Of a stretch of DNA of 64,000 bases, positions 57,263-64,000 are shown piece after piece (position 1 is the first letter of the stretch; every line of letters begins with the position of its first letter). The translations under genes were made by a program, and so were the position numbers. The notes beneath the pieces are model-generated. The model was not told the DNA's origin and made no database searches. It was given only the letters and a program-made list of their open reading frames with translations. This DNA comes from CALCHA01 sp035548175 (GTDB taxonomy: Bacteria; Planctomycetota; Phycisphaerae; WQYP01): assembly GCA_035548175.1 (NCBI GenBank), contig DASZTO010000002.1:1-64000 (forward strand), written 5' to 3'.

Positions 57263-57297
57263 ACGTCTTTCGTGCCTCTCGTGTCTTTCGTGGCCAT
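57263..57297 (-). repeat. CACGAAAGA-type 9-mer repeat after the DUF1552 gene
   Basis: On the minus strand three 9-base units (CACGAAAGA, CACGAGAGG, CACGAAAGA) run just after the stop of the DUF1552 gene at 57324. They are the same type as the repeats at 4091 and 24647. Confidence 0.85.
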
Positions 57298-57323
57298 TTA
57301 CCGTCGTTTCATATGCCCAGGCC

Positions 57324-58718
57324 TCACGCCGAGATCGCCTCCGCCCGCCCGCTCGAATCCCCGAACTTCTTCGCCGAAACTCCCAGCCGGTTCAACAGCG
57401 ATACATACAAATTCGCCATCGGCGTTCCATCATCAAATTTCACATGCCGCCCCGGCGTCAGCGTTCCCCCGCCGCGCCCCGCCAGCAACACCGGCAGATT
57501 CGAATGCAGATGCTGGTTCCCATCCGAAATCGCCGACCCATAGCAGATCATCGAATTGTCCAGCAGGTTCCCATCCCCTTCCTTGATCGATTTGAGTTTA
57601 TTCAAAAAGTATGCAAGCTGCGTCGTGTGAAACGCATTGATCTTCGCGATGAGCGCCTTCTTATGTTCATCATTCCGATGATGCGACAAGTCGTGGTGCC
57701 CATCCGAAACGCCGATCTGCGGGTACGGCCGGTTCGACCCGTCGTGCGCCATGATGAACGTGGAAATCCGCGTGGAATCCGTCTGAAACGCCAGCGCCAT
57801 CAGATCGAACATCAGCCGCAGGTGCTGCTCGTAATTGTAATCCAGCGGAATGATCGGCTCATCGTCCGCCGCCGGCACCGGTATATCAAACTTCCCATTC
57901 TTCTGCAGACGCACTTCCACCTCTCGAATGGAAGTGAGATATTCATCCAGCTTCCGCCGGTCCGTTGCCCCTAGGTTCCGCTGCAAACTCCGCGCATCAT
58001 CCAGCGCCGAATCCAGAATCGACGCCGTGTACTGATCCCGCTGCGCCCGTTGCTCCTTCGTCAGCCCGCCCGTCGAAAACAACCGCTCGAACACTGCCTG
58101 CGGATCCACCTCCGGCGTCAGCGGCTGCGTCTCCGACTTCCACGCCAGGTTGAACTGATACGCGCACGAATACCCCGACTCGCACGTCCCCGACGCCTGC
58201 CCCTTGTCGCACGAAAGCTCCAGCGACGGAAACCGCGTCTCGCCGCCGATCGCCTGCGCCGCCACCTGGTCCACCGAAATCCCGGCGCGAATGTTCGCCC
58301 CCGCCGTCTTGCGCGGATGCGCCGCCGTCAGATACGTCCCCGCGCTGCGCGCGTGATCCCCGCCGCCATCCCCCAGCGCATTGGCCTGGTTGTGCGCAAA
58401 CCCTGTCAACACCGAAAAATCTCTCCGAAACGCCGCCAGCGGTTTCAAAATCGCCGGCAACTCAAAATCCGCCCCAAACGCCGCCGGCGTCCAATCCACC
58501 ATGTTCTTGCCATTGGGCACATACAAAAACGCCATCCGCTTGGGAAATGCGGCCGCCGCTGTCGATGCTCCCCCCGCGACCCCGACGCCCGAAGACCCAC
58601 CCGCGCCCGCCGCCGCCGCACGCACCGCCGGCTCCATCACCTCCAGAAACGGCAGCGCAATCGCCGCCCCCAGCCCGCGCAAAAACGTCCGCCGCGGCAG
58701 CTCCCAGCGTCCAGCCAT
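57324..58718 (-). CDS. DUF1552 protein with twin-arginine signal
   Basis: A 464-residue planctomycete-type protein exported by the Tat route (signal RRTFLRGLGAAIALPFL). The body shows FLYVPNGKNMVDWTP, LTGFAHNQANALGDGGGDHARS, AGISVDQVAAQ and a C-terminal NSMICYGSAISDGNQH, which identify DUF1552. Members are paired with DUF1592-type cytochrome-like proteins and are widespread in planctomycete secretomes with unknown function. The stop is followed by the 9-mer repeats; the paired gene lies 43 nt upstream on the same strand. Confidence 0.92.
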   Translation of the reverse strand: MAGRWELPRRTFLRGLGAAIALPFLEVMEPAVRAAAAGAGGSSGVGVAGGASTAAAAFPKRMAFLYVPNGKNMVDWTPAAFGADFELPAILKPLAAFRRDFSVLTGFAHNQANALGDGGGDHARSAGTYLTAAHPRKTAGANIRAGISVDQVAAQAIGGETRFPSLELSCDKGQASGTCESGYSCAYQFNLAWKSETQPLTPEVDPQAVFERLFSTGGLTKEQRAQRDQYTASILDSALDDARSLQRNLGATDRRKLDEYLTSIREVEVRLQKNGKFDIPVPAADDEPIIPLDYNYEQHLRLMFDLMALAFQTDSTRISTFIMAHDGSNRPYPQIGVSDGHHDLSHHRNDEHKKALIAKINAFHTTQLAYFLNKLKSIKEGDGNLLDNSMICYGSAISDGNQHLHSNLPVLLAGRGGGTLTPGRHVKFDDGTPMANLYVSLLNRLGVSAKKFGDSSGRAEAISA

Positions 58719-58761
58719 GCAAACCTCCCATCACCCCGCCGCCCCGCAAAATCCACAACCT

Positions 58762-61689
58762 TCACTGCTCCGCCGCCGCATTCTCCCCGCGGCGATACTC
58801 GAACGGCACCGATGTGACTATCCCCTCGATCAACGACGAAAACCGATCCCCGTGCGCCTCCATCTGCTCCACAATCTTATCAACCGCCGGCCGATCGTAA
58901 TACTCCACCCCGCGCCCCAGCGCATACGTCAGCATCTTCTCCGCCACCGCATGCAGAAAATCATCCCGCTTCGTCGTGATCAGAATCTTCGCCAGGTCCG
59001 CCGGATCGTTGAACGATTCCCCGGTGACCAGCACCCCCGTCGCATCGATCGCCTCCTTCGAGTCATCCACATCCCGCCATTGCCCCACCGCATTGAAATG
59101 CTCCAGCCCGAAACCTATCGGGTCCATCATCGCATGGCACGATGCGCATGTCGGATCCGCACGGTGCCGCTCCATCTGCTCCCGCAGCGTCCCCGAATTC
59201 GGATGGCTGTCCCCCGGCAACGCCGGAATGTTGGGCGGCGGCGGAGGAGGCGGCGCATTCAGTAAATTCTCCAGCACCCACTTCCCACGCTTCACCGGCG
59301 ACGTCCGCGTCGGATTCGAGGTCAGCGTCAAAATCGATCCCTGCGTCAGCACCCCGCCGCTCCGCTTCGTCCCCGCCAGCGACACTTTCCGGAACTCCTC
59401 CCCGTTCACCCCCTCAATCCCATAAAACTTCGCCAGCCGCGCATTCAAAAATGTATAGTCCGCTGACAACAATTCCGTCACCGGCCGATCCTCGCGAATC
59501 AACGAATCGCAAAATAACGCCGTCTCCGTTTGCATCGCCTTGCGCGTCGCGTCGTCAAATTGCGGAAACAATTCCTTGTCCGGCGAAGAATAGGTCAGAT
59601 CGCGGAAATGCAGCCACTGCGCCGCAAAATTATCCACCAGCGCCCGCGACTTCGGCGACGCCACCATCCGCTTCAATTGCTCTGACAAATGCGCCCGCAA
59701 CTCCCCCCTCTCCGCCAGATCCAGCAATTCATCATCCGGCGTCGTGCTCCACAAGAAATAGGACAACCGCGTCGCCAGCGCATACTCGTCAATCGGATGC
59801 ACCGCCTGCGGATTGTTCGGATCCGCCTGCACCTCCCCACGGAACAGAAAGTGCGGCGAAATCAGCACCGCCTTCAACGGCAGCTTCAACGAATTCTCAA
59901 ACGTCTCCCCCCGCTTGTCCGCCATTTCAAACAGCCCCACCAGCCGCTCGATCTCCTTTCCGCTCGCCGGCCGCCGCCACGCCCGCCTCGCAAACGCCGT
60001 CAAAATCCCCCGCGCCCTCGCCACCTTCTTATCCCCCGCTGGCAGAGACATTGCAAAGTTCCGTGCAAAGGCCGCCGGCATCGCCGGTGTCGGCAACGGC
60101 GCTTGCGTATTCACAACTTCCAGATAACTCACCACCAGATTCCGCTTCCGCAAATTCGGATTCGCATTCTTCGCATCCTCCGCCTCATTAATAAACCCCG
60201 CCGCAAACGTGTGCTTCCCCGCCGCCAGTTTCTCCCGAATCTCATACACATACGGCCGCGCATCCAGCAGCGAAATCTCAAACAGATGCTGCCCCGGTAT
60301 CGGCAAAAGCGTCCCCGGCGCCGTCACGTCAACCGTCTCCGCCGCCTTCCCATCCACCATCAATTGCATCTTCGCCGGCTCGTCCCCGCACTGGTTCGCA
60401 TACGCCCGCGCCCGCAAAATCACCTCCGCATCCTTCTCCAGCACAAAACTTGTCCCCGCCTGCCCGTTGTGAGCCATCAGCCAATCCCCCGCATCGTTGA
60501 TCTTCCCCTCGCCGCTCGTTTGCAACTCCTTCGCACGCGTCCGCACAATCGCCGCCGGCAGCGGCCCCTCCACCTCCAGCGATTTCACAAAAAAAATCCC
60601 ATCCTGCTGCTTCCCGATCTTCCCATTCACCATGATCAGCTCATTCGCCCCGCCACGCGTCCGCCGCGCCACCACCCGCAACCGCGACTTCCCCGCCGGC
60701 AGCCCCACCCGCACCTCATACGTCCCCGGATGCCCCTCGTCCGTCGATACCTCCGCATCCTTGATGAACGTCGATCCCACAAAGAACCCCAGCTTCGGCG
60801 GCACGGGCGCTTCCCGCGTCGCCGCCGGATCGTGCTCCTGCGAGCCAAACCCCACCAGAGCCCCGCCCGTCCGCTTCGCAAATGCCGTCACCCGAAACAA
60901 GTAATCCCCCGCCGGCAGCGGCAACTCCACCGCCACATCATCCTCCTCCAGCGAGATCAACTGCACCCACCCATCCCCTCGATCCCCAATCGCATTAAAC
61001 CCCACCTCCGCCTGCGCCGCCGCAAAATGCCGCACCACCGACTTCGGCGGCGCCGTCGGCAACGCCGCGTTCACCACCGCATCCGCCGCCGAAAGATACT
61101 TCTCCAGCAGCATCGGCGGCATCGTCAGCACATCCCCAATGTTGTCAAACCCATACCCCGCATCATCCGCCGGAAAATCCGCCGCCGGATCGAAATCCAC
61201 CCCCACCAGGTCCCGTATCGAATTGCTGTATTCCGTCCGGTTCAACCGCCGGATCGTCACCCGCCCCGGATCCGGATGCGCCGCATCCATGTGATACACG
61301 TTCCGCTCGATCCACCCCGTGATCACCGCCCGCTCCGCCTTCGTCGGCTGATCATCCACATCCGCCGGCGGCATCTGCTTCTTGTTGATATACCCCAGCG
61401 CCGCCTCCCAATGCTTCTTCTGCGCGAGAATCTCCTCCAGCGTGTCGCTCTTGTCCATCGAAAATCCCCCCCTCGCCATCCCATCCCCATGGCAGGCAAA
61501 ACAATACTTCTCCAGCACCGGCTCCACCCGCTGATGATAATCCGCCAGCGCATCCGCCTGCAGCGCGGCCTCCGTCTTGGGCCCGCCCGCATCCGGCGCA
61601 GCCGCCCACACAAACGGTATCGCCGCCGCCGTGATCACCCCCGCGTACGCGGAAAGCAGAATGCCTGCCCTGCGAATCCTGATGCCCAT
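58762..61689 (-). CDS. DUF1592-type multidomain cytochrome c-like protein
   Basis: A 975-residue exported protein of the DUF1587-DUF1592-DUF1588-DUF1585 series. The N-terminal part has a haem-binding CxxCH in EKYCFACHGDGMARGGF. The middle contains VTIRRLNRTEYSNSIRDLVG (DUF1587) and carbohydrate-binding-like segments (AKMQLMVDGKAAETV). The second half has YALATRLSYFLWSTTPDDELL (DUF1592) and a second CxxCH in PTCASCHAMMDPIGFGLEHFN (DUF1588). The start at 61689 has TTGGAG upstream and yields a signal peptide. It likely works with the neighbouring DUF1552 protein in the periplasm. Confidence 0.93.
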   Translation of the reverse strand: MGIRIRRAGILLSAYAGVITAAAIPFVWAAAPDAGGPKTEAALQADALADYHQRVEPVLEKYCFACHGDGMARGGFSMDKSDTLEEILAQKKHWEAALGYINKKQMPPADVDDQPTKAERAVITGWIERNVYHMDAAHPDPGRVTIRRLNRTEYSNSIRDLVGVDFDPAADFPADDAGYGFDNIGDVLTMPPMLLEKYLSAADAVVNAALPTAPPKSVVRHFAAAQAEVGFNAIGDRGDGWVQLISLEEDDVAVELPLPAGDYLFRVTAFAKRTGGALVGFGSQEHDPAATREAPVPPKLGFFVGSTFIKDAEVSTDEGHPGTYEVRVGLPAGKSRLRVVARRTRGGANELIMVNGKIGKQQDGIFFVKSLEVEGPLPAAIVRTRAKELQTSGEGKINDAGDWLMAHNGQAGTSFVLEKDAEVILRARAYANQCGDEPAKMQLMVDGKAAETVDVTAPGTLLPIPGQHLFEISLLDARPYVYEIREKLAAGKHTFAAGFINEAEDAKNANPNLRKRNLVVSYLEVVNTQAPLPTPAMPAAFARNFAMSLPAGDKKVARARGILTAFARRAWRRPASGKEIERLVGLFEMADKRGETFENSLKLPLKAVLISPHFLFRGEVQADPNNPQAVHPIDEYALATRLSYFLWSTTPDDELLDLAERGELRAHLSEQLKRMVASPKSRALVDNFAAQWLHFRDLTYSSPDKELFPQFDDATRKAMQTETALFCDSLIREDRPVTELLSADYTFLNARLAKFYGIEGVNGEEFRKVSLAGTKRSGGVLTQGSILTLTSNPTRTSPVKRGKWVLENLLNAPPPPPPPNIPALPGDSHPNSGTLREQMERHRADPTCASCHAMMDPIGFGLEHFNAVGQWRDVDDSKEAIDATGVLVTGESFNDPADLAKILITTKRDDFLHAVAEKMLTYALGRGVEYYDRPAVDKIVEQMEAHGDRFSSLIEGIVTSVPFEYRRGENAAAEQ

Positions 61690-61847
61690 GCGGCTCCAAC
61701 AACGTGCTTGAATGAAGATGGCGGTCCACCGAAGGCACACCGATTAGTAAAACGCCGTCGGAGCGCCGCCCATGCCTTGCAAAAGATAGCGCAAAGCCTG
61801 AAATGGATCACAACCCGCTACACCTCAACTCGCCAGCATGGCCTGCA

Positions 61848-64000
61848 TCATACATGATCCCCCTGCAGCTCATAAACAAGAATCAAGTCAACATAGTTCA
61901 CCACACCGTCCCCATTCACATCCCCCGCTGTCCCCGAACCACTCTCCACGATGCTCACATCCGTCCCATCCACCGCCCCATCCCCGCTCACATCCCCATA
62001 CAACCGGAAAAACTCCACCGTCTGATCCTGCACCCCCGTCTGCCCCGTCAACGTGCTCGTCACTGCCCCCGCATTAATCGTCAACGCATACGTCCCGTCC
62101 GCCAACGAGCCATCCACATACATTGGATCCGTAAACGTAATCACCCACGTCGCCCCATCCCCGCTCGGATTGTTCACCGCAATCGGCATCACCACCGGAT
62201 CGCTCCCATCCGCCTGCTGCTGCGTAATCGTGATCGCCCCATCACCCAATGTCACCGGCTGATTGAACACCACCGTCACCGACGTCACCATCGACCGCGA
62301 CGGCGACCCGTCGTTGATCTGCGGTGGCGCCGTTAACGCCGCAAACGGCGGCGCCAGCTTCACGGACGCGCTCGGCCCACTCGCTGCAGAATCCAAATAT
62401 CCGCCGCCGACGTTCCGGTACGCAACGACCTCGTACTTGTAAGCATGCCCTAATACCGCCGTCCTATCCGTGTATTCCGCATCGTCCGCCTCGGCCGTCC
62501 CAATCCGCGTGTAAGTGGTGCCGCCATCATCAGACCTCAGGATATCGTAGCCGTCCTCGTTGAACGAATTATTATCCCACGTCAACCGAACGGCCTTGTC
62601 CGAGACGGTCGTCATCAAAATGGTCGTCGTCGCAGCAGGCTCTGCATCGATGTACCCAGACGCGGCCGATAGTTCGCCGGTCGCCGACGAAACCGCCATC
62701 ACCGCAAAAAAATCGTTCCGATGGAGCTCATGCGGCGCAAAAAGGCTATCATACGTAATGAGCTTCGACGTGTTCGTTGTAGACATATCCCAAATGAAAT
62801 GGTCCGTCCCAATCTGACTTTCATCGATAATGTAATATTTATCAGCGCCCGGAACCGCTTCCCACGACAAAAGAACGCCGTCTTCCCCGAAAGCTGCCGA
62901 GATCGACGGCTTCTGCAACGAATATCCCGCCGGATCGGGAATTGCGGTCCCCGTAAAAGGCTCCGCTATCGGATTGTCATTCTCGTCATACGTGAATTTT
63001 TGCTCAAGAAGATAAAGGCTATCTGCGTTCACGCTCCCTTGGAACTCCGCTAGATACCCTTCAATCTCGTCGCTATTCTGCACCTGCACCCATCTATCCG
63101 GGAACGGCCCCGACGAGGACTTCCCAACCACACCGTAGCCAAACTCCGGGTCCGCCCCGTCGACAAGATCGAAGAATGAACCATCCCCGTCAGGATTGGC
63201 CAGCTCGTCCGAAATCGAAAGATCAGAATCGGGCGTGAAATTCGTCACAGTAAACGTGTAAGGATCTGAATCGACCGCACCCGCCGCGGTCAGCGTCCGC
63301 ACCCGAAACGTATATGTCACGCCCGTCTGAAAACTCCACACGTCACTGGCCCCAAAGCTAAACGTGTCAACATTCCCCTCGACATGACCAACCGTGAAGT
63401 AGTTTCCTTCACTGTTTGAACCATCGCCCTCCTTCACTTCAATATAGCTCGAAACAATGCCCGGGTCATGGTTCGTCCAGTTAAACGTAACCGGTTGCGT
63501 GGTCGTATAGGTCAAAAAGTCGGGATTACTGTACGCATATAAATCGGTGGCCTTCGCAATAGATATCACCGACAACACCAGCGATGTCGACGAATACGTC
63601 GCCAGCCACCGCAACCCCACCGGCAATATCGGCAACAACGGTGTCTGCGGATCGGCCGGATCAGGCAAAGCCTGCACGCCGGGGGCAAGATTGGAGAACG
63701 TGCCTGAGAGCGTCCCAGCCTCCAAAACCGTGTAGGTTTGCCCTGCCGAGAAGGCGTCGGAGTCCGTATCAGCCGGTGTATAAAATGCAATCGTCCCCGC
63801 AATTGTCGCCGCCTCCGTCACGTCCAATAGCGAACTCTGACCGGAAACCGGATCGAGATATGAGTCAAGCGTCATTCCCGAAGAAGCGTCCAGAACCCCA
63901 TACATCGTCATCGTACCAGTGGGGTCGCTCGCATCACCCGGAATAACGTCCGCCCGTAACCCACCAGTAACAAACTTACCTGCCAAATAATACGCGCCGC
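61848..64000 (-). CDS. Modular secreted protein with dockerin-like C-terminus (5'-truncated)
   Basis: The frame stays open to the right edge (reading G-A-Y-Y-L-A-G-K at the edge), so the N-terminus is outside the window; at least 717 residues are seen. The chain has a repeated autotransporter-like or pectin-like beta segment at the start (MTMYGVLDASSGMTL), fibronectin-III-like modules (KAVRLTWDNNSFNEDGYDIL, YKYEVVAYRN), an Ig-like end piece (MVTSVTVVFNQPVTLG) and a C-terminal calcium-binding dockerin-like pair, YGDVSGDGAVDGTDVSIV and GDVNGDGVVNYVDLILVY. It is likely surface-bound or secreted. It fits the secretome neighbourhood. Confidence 0.85.
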   Translation of the reverse strand, partial: GAYYLAGKFVTGGLRADVIPGDASDPTGTMTMYGVLDASSGMTLDSYLDPVSGQSSLLDVTEAATIAGTIAFYTPADTDSDAFSAGQTYTVLEAGTLSGTFSNLAPGVQALPDPADPQTPLLPILPVGLRWLATYSSTSLVLSVISIAKATDLYAYSNPDFLTYTTTQPVTFNWTNHDPGIVSSYIEVKEGDGSNSEGNYFTVGHVEGNVDTFSFGASDVWSFQTGVTYTFRVRTLTAAGAVDSDPYTFTVTNFTPDSDLSISDELANPDGDGSFFDLVDGADPEFGYGVVGKSSSGPFPDRWVQVQNSDEIEGYLAEFQGSVNADSLYLLEQKFTYDENDNPIAEPFTGTAIPDPAGYSLQKPSISAAFGEDGVLLSWEAVPGADKYYIIDESQIGTDHFIWDMSTTNTSKLITYDSLFAPHELHRNDFFAVMAVSSATGELSAASGYIDAEPAATTTILMTTVSDKAVRLTWDNNSFNEDGYDILRSDDGGTTYTRIGTAEADDAEYTDRTAVLGHAYKYEVVAYRNVGGGYLDSAASGPSASVKLAPPFAALTAPPQINDGSPSRSMVTSVTVVFNQPVTLGDGAITITQQQADGSDPVVMPIAVNNPSGDGATWVITFTDPMYVDGSLADGTYALTINAGAVTSTLTGQTGVQDQTVEFFRLYGDVSGDGAVDGTDVSIVESGSGTAGDVNGDGVVNYVDLILVYELQGDHV

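Noticed and set aside
59689..61857. 722-residue plus-strand frame across the DUF1592-type gene
   Set aside because: Arg/His/Pro-rich shadow of the minus-strand gene, which has CxxCH and DUF motifs.

Overview
The window looks like a high-GC chromosomal segment of a Planctomycetota bacterium, probably of the class Phycisphaerae or a relative. The signs are an EF-Tu with the planctomycete-type effector region, a secreted protein with the planctomycete N-terminal 'LEARTLFS' sorting motif (33660), a paired DUF1552 / DUF1592-type cytochrome-like secretome couple (57-62 kb), and a dockerin-ended modular protein (62-64 kb). No lineage marker such as 16S rRNA is present, so this placement is inference. 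I saw no phage, insertion sequence, integrase or CRISPR array.

Layout. 0.2-4.2 kb is translation and secretion core: tRNA-Thr, tuf, rpmG, tRNA-Trp, secE, nusG, rplK, closed by a strong terminator exactly where rplA-rplJL-rpoBC would usually follow. 4.2-15.9 kb is housekeeping and accessory metabolism: nicotinate phosphoribosyltransferase, a Gfo/Idh oxidoreductase, pterin carbinolamine dehydratase, a DUF1275 membrane protein, a secreted alpha-L-fucosidase, a 2-hydroxyacid dehydrogenase, a secreted Ser/Asn-rich protein, a sensorless histidine kinase, rsmB and a DinB-like protein. 15.9-22.4 kb is a leftward block: mfd, a GH1-like glycosidase, a SurA/PpiC-type chaperone, and a DUF1328 peptide. 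22.5-31.3 kb is cell envelope: heptosyltransferase, a Doc-toxin remnant, GT4 glycosyltransferase, plsY, a sulfotransferase, a HAD phosphatase and a divergent pilin-like locus. 31.3-41.4 kb holds galK, a secreted beta-propeller protein, a PEGA lipoprotein, then the tight rightward run pgpH-ybeY-corC-pqqD-like-ftsX-like. 41.5-53.5 kb mixes signalling (HDOD-GGDEF), hpt, hexose-6-phosphate mutarotase, a membrane-WD40 protein, ThuA, a nucleotide-sugar dehydrogenase, ComF, a wax-ester-synthase-like acyltransferase, an ICMT-like methyltransferase and a ferritin-like YciE protein. 53.6-64 kb is a polysaccharide and secretome region: pectate lyase, acetyl-esterase-like lipoprotein, DUF1552, DUF1592-type protein and a truncated dockerin protein, with a ParE-type toxin-antitoxin pair directly upstream of the pectate lyase.

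Two genome-scale signals run through the whole window. First, the + strand is strongly G-rich from the left edge to about 20 kb and C-rich beyond, regardless of gene orientation, with the switch falling inside mfd. This is the pattern expected where converging replication forks meet, or at a rearrangement joint. Second, a family of purine-rich 7-mer and 9-mer tandem repeats (AGTCAGA, AAAGACG and CGAAGGACA types) sits just downstream of stop codons at seven places.

I did not find a complete, clearly new defence or biosynthetic system. The best leads are the 3'-end repeat family, the skew switch, the Doc gene that has lost its Fic core, the orphan PqqD-FtsX pair and the pilin/helix divergent locus.
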